Shown here in pieces: positions 21,501 to 33,301 of a DNA stretch of 64,000 bases (within the stretch, counting starts at the first letter, position 1; every line of letters starts with the position of its first letter). The notes beneath the pieces were generated by a model, which did no database searches, was not told the DNA's origin, and saw only the letters and a program-made list of their open reading frames with translations. The position numbers and the translations under genes were made by a program. This stretch comes from Biscogniauxia marginata (Eukaryota; Ascomycota; Sordariomycetes; Xylariales; Xylariaceae): positions 710,048 through 774,047 of the forward strand of contig MU404061.1 in assembly GCA_022695795.1 (NCBI GenBank). The letters are read 5' to 3'.

Positions 21501-23110
21501 AAAATGGATACTCGTTACTATTAATAAAACTTATAAAAGGACAAATTAATAAGATTTAAATCTTTATAATACTAGACCTTTACGATGAATATTATATGAT
21601 TAAAATAACTAAAGGATATAAATAGTATATTACATTTCGAACGATATATAGATATTATAAGTATAAAGTTATGCCGTTTGAACTTATTAACGCACTTATT
21701 ACATTTTAATATATAATTATAACGATTCTTTATAAGTTTCTAGATAAATTTATATTCGTTTATTTAAACGATATATTAATTTATTTAAAAAACGAGAAGG
21801 AATATAAAAAACATATAAAACAAGTATTAAAAGCCTTAAAAAAAGTAAATCTACTTATTTATTCAATTAAAAGTGAATAATATATTAAAAAACTAGATTA
21901 TTTAAGGTTTATAATAAGTTTAAGAGAAATCCGCATTTAAAAAGGGAAAATAACAATAATTAAGAATTAGTTAAAACTTAAGAGTGTTATAAACGTACGC
22001 GTATTTTTTGGCTTTGTTAATTACGTTAAATAACTTATTAAAGATTTCGGGCGTATCGCTAAACTATTAACGGAATTAACTACCTTAGCAAAAACAAGAG
22101 AGGCTTTCCATTTCACTAAAGAAGCTAGATAGGCTTTTTAGTAACTAAAAAAAGTTGTAACTAGTGAGGTATAATAAAACAACTAACTTTTAATTTCTTA
22201 AGAAAATACGTTAATAAACATGAATTATTAAAACGTATTATTTTAAATAAAGATAAACTATTCACTTTAAAATTTTAAATAAACTTAATAAAACGGATAA
22301 AAGTTAAATAAAAGTTATTTATAACATATTATCCCTAAATAAACAAATAAATAAAAAAACTAAACCAAATAATAGAATAATATTTACGAAACTATATTAA
22401 CTAGGAAATAAATAACTAAGTAAAATTACTATTAATAATTTAAATAGCATATAACATTTCGATTAATAAAAACATAAAGATATTATTACACGAAATAATA
22501 TATAGTTAAAAAGCATAAATTCAAAAATAACTAATTAAACTCACGAAAATATTAAAAGTCGAAATAAAAACCCCGAGAGTAAAAATATTATCCGAAAAAG
22601 TCTAAATAATATAATTATAATTACAAAAAAGTTACAATTTATTTAAAATAAAATGACAAAGTATTATAACAAAAAAAGAATTAAAAAATTAATTCTTAAA
22701 AGAAGAGATATAATCTACTTACTTCGTTAACGACAAAGCGTATTAATAAAAACGCCTTGAATTAAAACAAAACGACCTAATAAAAAACTTAAGTTTAAAA
22801 AGTTAAAACTATATAGAATTAAAAAAGTCATTTTAAAAGTTAATTATAAACTTTTTCTTTTAAAAAGATTTAAAATATATTTTATATTCTATGTTTTACT
22901 TTTAAAATTAACACCGAAAAACGCTTTATTAAAAAACTAATTAAAATTTAAAATAAGTTAATAATTAATTATAATATCTTATTAAGTAAAAAGGTTACCC
23001 ACCCGAGAAAAACACTTAAAAAACCTAATAAATAAACTTATAAACTTTTACCGTTAAAACCCAGATTAATTAAAAAGTCTTAAAAGTTAAAAGAAAAAAC
23101 GGCCTCGAAA
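18535..23110 (+). pseudogene. gag-pol of element C (RIP-broken, RNase H deleted)
   Basis: The zinc knuckle at 19293-19334 reads C-x2-Y-x4-H-x4-C, with the second cysteine lost. RT VYLNDIL is at about 21758-21778 (first aspartate lost). At about 22172 the sequence jumps from the RT C-terminal region to the integrase core equivalent of A positions near 9070, a loss of roughly 1 kb relative to A. The chromodomain region runs to about 23100. Confidence 0.75.
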
Positions 23111-23600
23111 ACAACTCTAACTTACTCAATTAAAAATTGTTATTTAATTTAAAAACGTTTTTATTTCTTTTTTAAACGTTTTTATTTTTTTAACTCTAGT
23201 TTTTCGAGCTTTTTTATAAAAGAAAAACCACGTTTTAACATTTCTAAACCCCTTTTTTATAAATACTCCTCTTATTTGCAAAAACGAGTAAAATAACCGA
23301 TAAAGGCTTAAAGCTCTTTTTCCGCTTTATAACGCTCGTTAATAATATAATCTCTCTCGCGACCGAGATCCGTTAAATTAAATATTTTAATACTAGAACC
23401 GTTATAATAATTACGAGCTTTAACCGTATAATAAAAACATGTTTTAAATTAAAGCATTATAAAATAACGAAAATCTATTTTAAAATAATAAAAACAAGGA
23501 AACACTTTATAACTATATAAACGAATATAAATAGCAGTGAAATCACGGAATTTATATTAAGTTTTTAAAGATTTCGAAATAGATTTAAATATACCGAATA
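23038..23600 (-). pseudogene. Antisense accessory ORF of element C
   Basis: A minus-strand frame lies beside the 3' LTR, with stops only at glutamine-type codons, ending TAA at 23040-23038. It shows helical charged sequence (NERYKAEKEL, EEYL then KRGLEMLKRGF, SFIKKLEKLEL) and the same tail as the other copies (LGFNGKSL). The upstream start is not defined. Its sequence differs strongly from the copies in A and D/I, though the architecture is the same. Confidence 0.6.
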
Positions 23601-23677
23601 TTATAACGATAATAAAAAAGGGAACTTACTAAAAAGAAAAATCTTTAAAAACAAAGAATTTAAAAAGGGAGAAATAA

Positions 23678-23752
23678 TATTACAAATTAACTATGTTAAA
23701 AGGATTTCTAGTAAGGGTAATCGGGTATAAATTAAAACTAAATAAACTAGTG
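23678..23752 (+). repeat. 3' LTR of element C, left fragment
   Basis: It starts TATTAC (RIP form of TGTTAC) after a polypurine tract, and includes the left target copy TAGTG (23748-23752) of element D. The LTR resumes at 31173. Confidence 0.8.
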
Positions 23753-24178
23753 TGTGACGAACCTCCCTATGGATTCCTAGTCAGCTAACTTCACAGGTAA
23801 GTACGTATTAAGTTTTCTTAATTTAAAAGTAATAATGAGTTAAGATTGGTTCAAGTGATTTACTATGTTCTGTTTGTTAAAAAGGTTTCAAGGTACTTTC
23901 ACTATAGTGTTAAAAAGTGATTATAGTTTTAGATTAATAACTAAAAAACAAAAATGAATAACTAAATACGTAGGAAATTCTAATTTACTTATACTTCATC
24001 CTTTATAAGGAGTTATACCTATATTCTCTCAAATTCTTAGGAGAACAACAAAGAATCTTGGCATTCTCTTAAATTCTTAGGAGAACAATAAAGAATCTTG
24101 GTATTCTTCTTTTTAAAGTTATATAACCTTAAATTATATAACTACTTTAATTCCTTTTACCTTTATTAAGTCGTAACA
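23753..24178 (-). repeat. 3' LTR of element D
   Basis: It begins TGTGACGAACCTCC on the plus strand. It carries two copies of a 39-bp unit (AATTCTTAGGAGAACAA in each) where the related LTR of element I has one. It is less mutated than the right-hand LTR. Confidence 0.88.
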
Positions 24179-24239
24179 CTATATTTCCCCTTTAAATGGT
24201 TTTATTTTTAAAACTTTTTTTCTTAATAACTTTTTATTT

Positions 24240-24829
24240 TAATTATATTATTTTATCGTGTTATTAAAAATGTGCGAATAAGTTTAAAAAAAAATTCCTT
24301 TAAATATTAACACGAATTAGCCGCCGTTATCGATTAATTTAAATATATAATTATGTTTTATATTCGCTATTTTAAGAGGGGCTTATTATGTAAAATGTTA
24401 AAAGATCGGAAAAAATGTTAAAATTATAACGAGATTAATACCACTTTTTATAACGGTAATTACATTTCTTTAAAATCTTTTTAAAATATCTAGAGAAAAA
24501 AACTTAAAATAAATCGAGAAAAACAAGTAGTTATTTAACAACTTTAAGAATTATTAAATAAGATTACGTAATTAAATCGTTAATTCGAATAATTATATAA
24601 ATATGAGATTTAATTTATTTAACGCGAACTTTAAAACCTGGATAAATTAAAGGATTAGAAATATATTAAGGCGGAGTAAAAGCGTTTTTAAGCTAAATAA
24701 TAGTTTTTAACTAAATAGGTTAAAGTTGCTTCCGAGGCCGTCCTCTCTTTTGACTGGTCGCAACTAAATCACGACTTAGGTCTTTAGATCTCTTTAGGCG
24801 ATCTGGGTTCTAGCGGTAAAAGCTTTTAA
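24240..24829 (+). pseudogene. Antisense accessory ORF of element D
   Basis: A plus-strand frame with a cysteine-type segment (CKMLKDRKKC) and a coiled-coil-like helix (REKQVV, then ELLNKIT), ending in the shared tail LGDLGSSGKSF with a stop at 24827-24829. It matches the copy in element I closely. Start uncertain. Confidence 0.6.
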
Positions 24830-27800
24830 GCTTAGCCATTAAATTCTTTAAATGTTTAAATGGTTTTTAAGTGTTTTTTTTAGTGGGTAACCTTTTTATT
24901 TAATAAAATACTATAATTAACTTTTAATCCATTTTAAATTTAGTATTCTTTTTATTTCGTATTTATTAAGGTTTTCTTTAAATTTTAATTGGTTTTTTAA
25001 TATGGCGTTATTTAATGCTAGTTTTAAAAGTAAAACATAAAATATAAGATATATTCTAGATCTTTTCGGTAGCGCTAACTTATAATTAACTTTTAAAATA
25101 ACCTTTTTAATTTTATATAGTTTTAACTTCTTAAATTTAAGTTTTTTATTAAGTCGTTTTATTTTAATTTAAGGTGTTTTTAATGTTACGCTTTATCGTT
25201 AATAAAATAAATAAATTATATCTTTTTTCTTAAGAATTAGTCTTTTAATTCTTTTTTTATTATAATACTTTATTATTTTATCTTAAATAAATTATAATTC
25301 TTTTTATAGCTGTTATTATATTACCTAGACCTTTTCGGATAGTACTTCTGCTTTTAAGGCTTTTATTTCGACTTTTAGTGTTTTCGTGAGTTCGATTGGT
25401 TGTTTTTAGATTTCCGCTTTTTGCTTGTATATTACCTCGTGTAGTAACATTTTTATGTCCTCGTTAATTAAAGTATTATATATTATTTAAGCTATTAATA
25501 GTAATTTTACTTAATTATTTATTTCTTAGTTAATATAACTTTGTAAATATTGTTTTATTATTTAATTTAGTTTATTTATTTATTTATTTATTTAGAGATA
25601 ATACGTTATAAATAACTTTTATTTAACTTTTATTTGTTTTATTAGATTTATTTAAAACAATACGTTTTAGTAGTTTATATTTATTAACGTATTTTCTTAA
25701 GAAATTAAAAGTTAGTTATTTTATTATACTTAATTCGTTAAATAGTAAAAAGTAAGTATATTTCGTGAGTTTATTAACGATTACTTATATGTTGTTATAA
25801 AGTACTTTTATAATAAAATCTTTTAACTTTAAAAGTTTTATTATGAAATCCCATGTAATTATATGCCACGCTTTATTAGGTATTTAAGTTAATTGTAATA
25901 ATTTATATAGTTTATATCGTAATGCTTTAACCTTATTATAAATGTTATAATTCTTTATAATTCTTTTAATTATTTGTCGCATTTCTAAAAAGTCGAATTC
26001 TTTTTAAAGTCGTTTTATTGTTTTGAAAATTCCTTAGTAACTATGTAGAGGATATTTATGAAATTCTTTAACGAATTCGTTTTATACTCGTTTTAATACG
26101 TATACCTTTTTCTTATACGAGAGAAGTTCGTCGTTAGATCCTTGTTGAGATTATAATTATTTTTCTTTTTAATTATAATTTTCCTTGAAACGTTGTTTCT
26201 AGTTTCCTATATTAATTTGTATATAAATTAATATAATTAATTCGTTATTTTGTTGTTTAAATATTTAAACATTTCTTTTATTAATTTTTAATTTATAATC
26301 TCTTTTTTTATTAAGAAGATTTATTTAAATCTTTTCTTTTTTTTTAATATGCTGGATTTTAAAATTAAAATTAAACAAGAAAATCATTTAACGCTCGTGT
26401 CTTTAATTAAGCGTTTATATTATTATGAATCGTGTAAGGTTTTTATAATTTAAATATATATCGATAGGTTCCTTAGTTTTGCTAAGTTATAGTTCTTATT
26501 CCTTTAATGCTTTAATAACTATTAATAATTCCTTATTATAAATTTAATAGTTTAATTTAGCATTATATAGTGCTTTAAATAAGTACGCGACTAAGTATTA
26601 TTTCTTATTATTTTTTAGTTGCTTTAAAACTACTTTAATAACGAAATCTAAGGCGTTTATCTTTAGTTATTTCTTTTTATTTTCGTTTAAAAGTTTATAT
26701 ATAACCTCACTAGTTATAACTTCTTTTAGTTACTAAAAAGCTTATTTAGCTTTTTTAATAAAATGGAAAGCCTTTTTTGTTTTTGTTAAGATAATTAATT
26801 CCGTTAATAGTTTAGCGATATACCTAAAATCTTTAATGAATTATTTAACGTAGTTAATAAAGCTAAGAAATACACGTATGTTTATAACATTTTTAGGTTT
26901 TAACTAATCCTTAATTATTGCTATTTTCCCTTTTTAAATGCGGATTTCTCCTAGACTTATTATAAACCCTAAATAGTTTAGTTTTTTAATATATTATTTA
27001 TTTTTAGTTGAATAAACAAATAGGTTTACTTTTTCTAGGGCTTTTAACACTTGTTTTACATGTTTTTTATATTCCTTCTCGCTTTTTAAATAAATTAATA
27101 TATCGTTTAAATAAATAAATACAAATTTATCTAGAAACTTACGAAGAATCGTTATAATTATATATTAAAATGTAATAAGTGCGTTAATAAGTCTAAACGG
27201 TATAACTTTATATTTATAATGTTTATATATCGTTTAAAATGCGGTATATTATTCGTGTTTTTTAGTTATTTTAATTATATAATATTTATTACGAAGGTTT
27301 AGTACTATAAAGATTTAGGCTTATTTGATTTATCCTCTTATGAGTTTTATTAATAATAATAAATATCCGTTTTTTTGGTTATTTTATTAAGGTGTTAATA
27401 ATTAATTACTCGTCGCTATACTAGGTTTCCTTTTTTATTAACATATTACTTCTCGTCTCTATCGACTTTAAGTATTATAATTACTAAGTATCTTAACAAG
27501 GACTTTAATTCTTAAATATATCCTTTATTAAGATCCTTTTAAATTCCTTTTTATAATGCTTTTTATTTTTCCTAATTTATAAGATATACTAGAAATAGTT
27601 TTAGTTATTTTCTTTCTTTAAAGTAAATCTAATAATCTTATTAATTATATTTTAATAATTCTTTTTTTGTCTTATTTCTAAACAATTTATAAAAACGGAG
27701 GTACTTACGTAATACTTTTTTCGTTAGATTTTTAAGCTTAGTTACTTGAATTATATAAGTAATATATTTCGTTTTTATATTTATTTCTTTAAAGTTATTT

Positions 27801-30665
27801 GCGGTACTTATCTCGTAACTTATAATAGTTAACTCCTCTTATTTCTAATTTTAATAAAGCGTGTTTATCTCGAAATTTATTCGTAAATTACTTTTTTTAA
27901 GTTAATTCATTCCTAGTATTATATCGTGATTTAATATATATATAATGTTAAAAATGACTTACTTAAGATATCTTTAAATGATTATCGAGAGAGGGATTAT
28001 TTTTCTTAGCATTTTATCATTCTTGTAACTAAATATATATTCTTCGAAGTTTCGTAATTAATATAAACTTTATTTATATATTTATAATATTTTGTCTTTT
28101 TAAGCTATTTTAACTAAAATATAACTTTTATTTATTCTTAAGTTTATAAAGGCTTTATACTCCTTTTTATTATACTTAACTCTAGTTTTAATGGTATTAT
28201 TAAGTCTTAATTAGACTTTATATAAAGACTTGTTATTTATGGCTTCTCGCTGCCTTACTAGCGAGAGCTTTTACCGTTTTTTGGTTTTCCACGCCTTTTC
28301 TTTTTTAGGTTTCTTTAAATTATTATAACCCGGATGTCCTTCCATTTTTAAGCTTTTATAAAAGCGTATTTTTAGTAATCATTATTTAAATAGTTTCTTT
28401 AACTATTTTTTACGTAATAAGGGGTAAAAGGTTTATCTTTTATGTAAAACCTTACACATTAAAACTTTAATTCTTTTTCAAAGGCCTTTTTATAACCTAA
28501 ATTTGTTTTTTTATTAACTCGAAATTTCTTAAAGTTTTAAATTATCTTTAAATAAAGTATATAATTCTTAAGTTTATTTATTAAAGGTAATTTAATATTT
28601 CTTTATAAGTTTATATTAATTTTTAGGAATTTTCCCTTTTTTTAAAGGTATACTTTAACGATTTATTTATAACTTAGTTTAATTACACGTATTTTTACTT
28701 ATTATTTTGTTAAGTGCTTTCCTATTAAGCTAAATAAACTAGTGTTATACTTAGCTCGTTTTTTAAGTTATTATAGAAAATATAGTTCTTTTTATAATTC
28801 TTATAACTCGTTTTTAATTTCGTTTTTTTCGAAACCCGCTTTAAACAAATCGTGTACGTCGTATAGTATTAAAGTATAATACATACAATTTTTAGTAATT
28901 ACTTCGTTACTTCTTTCGGAACTTGAGTGAAAATAATATGCTTTAAAGTAATATAACCATCATAGGACGTTATTATAAATACATTTATTTTCTTTCGTGT
29001 TATTATTTTCTAGTTTTTAAGGATAATAACCGGTTTTATCCTTAGAATTTTTATATACTTAATAAACGTCGTTAATATAAAAGCTTTAATATAACGATAC
29101 ATATTCTCTTAAGTTTTAATAAATATCGCAGCTATTATCTATATAAAACCTTTAATTTAAGCTATTATGCTGGTTTTTTCTTTAATAGGTTTTATACTTA
29201 TTATCGTTATAGTGGCTTTAATATAGCTCATTATGGTTTAACTTAATTCCTAAGTCGTATTTTAGTTTATAGTTATTATACTTATATGATAATTTATTTT
29301 CGTTATATCTTTATTTAGCTTGTTTTAATGTAAAATATTTTAAATATAAATAATTATTTTTTAAATAGTCTTTATAGTTAACCTAATAATATTTATAGAT
29401 TTTTTTTATAAAGACTTCTTTGTTTTTTTTTGTTTTAATAGTAATAATAGTAAATACTTAGTTTACCTCCTTATTATTTTCGAAATAAACTCTTGTTTTA
29501 AAAGTTCTTTTTTCGGGTTAAGGAATTCTTCTTATTCTTGGTTTTTATTTTTTAGGACTTCGGTACTTGTTTTTATAATGTTTTTTTTTATAATTAAAAC
29601 ATTTAATAGTTAATTTATCTCGTTTCTTTTACTTCTTTTGAGTAACGTTAATTTTAATGGGGTTTAACTTGGTTTTAGTGCCTTTCTTAGTTTCGATACC
29701 GCTTTTATGATTTCCTCTTTTCAGTTAATCGTTATTTCTTCGTTATACTATCTTTTTCTTTTTAAGGTACCGTTCGAAGTTTTTGTTATTAATGGCAATT
29801 ATTATTATAATGTAATTATTAAACTTTTTTAGGTTTTTTTTTATATAAATTTATTTTATATAACTTATTTTTTATATAGTTTTTTAGTTTTTAATAAAAT
29901 AAGTAATATAAGTTTTTAATAAGTAGTTATAATTAGTTTACGAGTTTCTTAAACTTAATAATGTAATTTAAAGCCTTTTTATTTTGTCGTAGTTTATAAA
30001 GTCGAGTTTTAGCTTGTTACTTGAGAATTAGATTATTAAATATAGATTTAAGTTGTTTTTTAAACTCTTTATAATTTTTAAAGATTTTTTTATATCTTTT
30101 TAGGCGTTTAATTCGTTTTTTAAATGATTTTTTAACACTAGTTAAAACCAGGTTAAGGCAGTTTTGACGAGGAGCTGGGATATTATGAAAACCTTTTATT
30201 TTTTAATGGTAATCGTTTTATAATAAAACCGTAAGTAGGTTTCGACTTGGATTAAAAATCCTTTTAAATCGTTTAACTTATTATATTTACTAGGTATAAT
30301 TAGTTTAAACCCCTTTATATTAGGGGTTGTTATATTGTTTTCGTCGTTTAAGTTATTAGGGTTATTATCGTTTAAAAGTGGTTTCAGTTGTTTATTTTTA
30401 AGAGGTAAAGGTTATCTTGCTTGTTTGTTTTCTTTTTTAGGTGTTTTTTTTTTCTCTTTTTCTTTTTTCTTAAATGATTTTTTTTGTTAAGCTTTTAAAG
30501 TGTCCTTTTATGACTCTTTTTTAATTATAATTATAATTAACTTTTATGTTGGTTTTTTTAAACTTTTTTGTTATACTATAAAAGAATTTAAAGTTTTCGT
30601 TTAAGAGCTTATTAATTATTAATTTTTTTTGTTTTTTTTTGTTACTTTTTAGTTTTAAGGGGCAT
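24830..30665 (-). pseudogene. gag-pol of element D (RIP-broken)
   Basis: gag starts at ATG 30665 (MPLKTK). A degraded zinc knuckle is near 29580, RT VYLND is near 27115, and the integrase core is near 25670-25800 with a chromodomain region near 24950. All frames contain many TAA/TAG at former glutamine codons. Confidence 0.75.
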
Positions 30666-30741
30666 GTTTATCTTGAGACGGTTCGATTAAAAGTCCTTTC
30701 TTTTAAATTAATATTAAGCATTAATTAAAGAGCTATTAAAA

Positions 30742-31167
30742 TGTAACGAACCTCCTTATAAATTCTTAGTTAATTGATTTTATAAGTAAATACGTACTAG
30801 GTTTTTTTGATTTAAAGGTAATAATAGATTAAGATTAATTTAAATAATTCACTATGTTTTATTTATTAAAGAAGTTTTAAAGTATTTTTATTATAATGTT
30901 AAAAAGTGATTATAGTTTTAAATTAATAGTTAAGAAATAAAATTAAATAACTAAATACATAAGAAATTCTAATTTATTTATATTTCATTCTTTATAAGGA
31001 GTTATACTTATATTTTCTTAAATTCTTAGGAGAACAACAAAGAATCTTGACATTCTCCTAAATTCTCAGGAGAACAACAGAGAATCTTGGCATTCTCCCT
31101 TTTAGAGTCATGTGACCTTAGATTACATGACCACTTTAATTCTTTTTACCCTTGTTAGGTCGTAATA
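30742..31167 (-). repeat. 5' LTR of element D
   Basis: Same 426-bp length and the same 39-bp duplication as its partner, but more RIP changes in the R/U5 half. It is preceded on the left by the leader GAGCTATTAAAA, the RIP form of the primer-binding site. Confidence 0.88.
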
Positions 31168-31172
31168 TAGTG

Positions 31173-31515
31173 ATCCCCTTTTTTTATAATGTGATGCAAC
31201 ATCACGTAAATTAATTAAAGGTATTTATTTAATTAAGTTTAATTTTCTTAATATTTAACATATTAAATGAAAAAAACGTATATAAAAGAGAATAAATATA
31301 AAAAGAATGAAATTTCTTATATATTTAATTATTAATTTAAGATTATAATCACTTTTTAATATTATAATAAAAGTATCTTAAAATCTTTTTAATAAATAAA
31401 GCATTATAAATCATTTAAACTAATTTTAATTTATTATTACTTTAAAATTAAGAAAACTTAATACGTATTTACCTGTGAAGTTAATTAACTAGGAACACAT
31501 AAAAAGGTTCGTTAC
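31173..31515 (+). repeat. 3' LTR of element C, right fragment
   Basis: It continues the LTR after element D and its second TAGTG, ending GGTTCGTTACA at 31515. It contains a RIP-damaged CATCACGTAAA form of the E-box-like site. Confidence 0.8.
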
Positions 31516-32474
31516 ATTATTTAGTTTAAAGACACTTTTATTTTTTTTTAAGTTGTTTTTACTTTTCTAATTTATCTAGGTTTTAAAGACCTCGTTATAA
31601 CATTTTTAAACCTTTTTTACGGAGAAAGTCACGTTGTTAACGTAACTTAAAAATGCGCGTAATAAATTTATTTATTTCGGATTAAAGTTTAAGGAGCGCC
31701 GCCTCTATTTAACGCTTTTAAAGAAATAAACAATCCTTTTTAACATTTAACCGCTTAAAAGAATTTAAAGGAATTTCTATACCGTTATAAAAATGATTAC
31801 GACGAATATATTCGCTATATTTTTTTAATTTACTCTTAATAATAACACATTTTAATTTCTAATTAAAATAAAAAAAGCAAAGTATAATATTAACATATAT
31901 ATTTAGTTTATAAATATGTTAAAAGAGTTTTTTGCGTTTAAGTTTTTAATTATCACAATAACGTTTAACTACTTAATTATTAAACATAATAAAAATGAAA
32001 AAAAAATGAACTTATAAATTATTTTTAAAATAAAGATTTTAAAAAGAAAGAAATAATATTATATATTTAACCTATTAAAAGGGTTTTTTATAAAGGTATT
32101 AAGATATAAATTATAAAGATATTAATAAAATAAAGAATTTCTATATAACATTACGTAATATAAATCACTTTAAATAAAGTAATTTAAAAGTATTTAACAT
32201 ATTAAAACGGAAATTATATATAAAGAGAAAACGAGTATAAAAAAAAAATTCCTTTTGTTTTTAATTAATTATTTTAGTTTTTTAGTTATTAATTTAAACC
32301 TATAATTACTCTTTAATACTATAATGAGAATACTTTAAAATCTCTTTAACGAATAAAGTATTATAAATCTTTTAAATTAATCTTAATTTATTATTACCTT
32401 TAAAATCAAGAAAACTTAATATATACTTACCTATAAAGTTAGCTAACTAGGAACACATAAGGAGGTTCGTTACA
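31516..32474 (+). mobile_element. Ty3/gypsy remnant E (3' end only)
   Basis: It contains the antisense-ORF region (31516-32040, corresponding to 23200-23660 of C), a polypurine tract, and a complete 3' LTR (32057-32474) of the S1/J type. Everything upstream is missing or was displaced when C arrived. Confidence 0.7.
32057..32474 (+). repeat. 3' LTR of remnant E
   Basis: It begins TATTATATATTTAACC after AAAGAAAGAAATAA and ends GGAGGTTCGTTACA. It directly abuts the leader of LTR F. Confidence 0.8.
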
Positions 32475-32492
32475 TTAAAGAGCTATTAAAAT

Positions 32493-32925
32493 ATAATAAA
32501 CCTTTTTATATGTTTTTAATTAATTAACTTTATAAATAAGTATGTATTAGGTTTTTTTAATTTAAAAGATTTATAATGCTTTATTTATTAAAGAGATTTT
32601 AAGGTACTTTTATTATAATATTAAAAAGTGATTATAATTTTAAATTAATAACTAGAGAATAAAAAACTAAATATATAAGAAATCCCATTTTTTTTATATT
32701 TATTCTCTTTTATATATGTTTTTCTCGTTTAATATATTAAATACCAAGAGAATTAAACTTAATCAAATAAACACTTTTAATTCTTTTTAAACTTAATTAA
32801 ATGAACATCTTTAATTGGGTCACGTGATGTTACATCACATTACCAAGAGGGGACCACTGGTTCGTACATTCTTGATCCGTGTCTAACTACCCCTGCTGGA
32901 AATTCTTTCAACACAGTTGGTTTGT
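32493..32925 (-). repeat. LTR F with intact, GC-balanced U3
   Basis: A minus-oriented LTR whose left flank keeps an 18-bp leader (GAGCTATTAAAA) and whose right end is TTTGTAACA. Positions 32493-32820 are RIP-saturated, while 32821-32925 (CACGTG at 32821-32826, then GGGGACCACTGG and similar) look unmutated. The rest of its element is gone. Confidence 0.7.
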
Positions 32926-33301
32926 AACAGTAACATGGATCAAAATGAATAAAGTGATCCAAACGTATCTATTTAGCAGTATAAAATGAATCACTGTGAA
33001 TAAAGTGATTTAAAGGTATTTAACATACCAATTATAAAGAATGAAAAACAAAATAAACAAGTATAAAAAAACGGGATTTCTCATGTATTTAGTTATTTAT
33101 TTTAGTTCTTTAATTATTAATTTAAGATTATAGTTACTTTTTAATATTATAATAAAAGTACTTTAAAATCTCTTTAATAAACAAGATATTATAAATCTTT
33201 TAAATTAATCTTAATTTATTATTACTTTTAAATTAAGAAAACCCAGTATATATTTACTTATGAAGTTAGTTAACTAAAAACATATAAAGAGGTTCGTTAT
33301 A
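32926..33301 (+). repeat. Partial LTR G
   Basis: It matches the S1 LTR from its internal TCAAAATGAATAAAGTGATC to its end (TTCGTTATA) but lacks about the first 110 bp. It is inserted in repeat X, which resumes at 33302. Confidence 0.75.

Larger units (their letters stand above)
23753..31167 (-). mobile_element. Full-length Ty3/gypsy chromovirus D (nested in the 3' LTR of C)
   Basis: A 7415-bp element with two 426-bp LTRs and a perfect target duplication TAGTG (23748-23752, 31168-31172). Minus-strand order is 5' LTR (30742-31167), gag from ATG 30665, zinc knuckle near 29580, pol, then the plus-strand accessory ORF and the 3' LTR. It is heavily RIP-mutated throughout. Confidence 0.92.
18535..31515 (+). 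mobile_element. Ty3/gypsy element C, 5'-truncated, interrupted by element D
   Basis: It starts inside gag immediately after the 3' LTR of B, runs through protease, RT, integrase and an antisense ORF to its 3' LTR, and is split at 23752/31173 by element D. Its 5' LTR and gag start are absent. A deletion near 22172 joins the RT end to the middle of integrase, removing RNase H. RIP damage is heavy. Confidence 0.8.
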
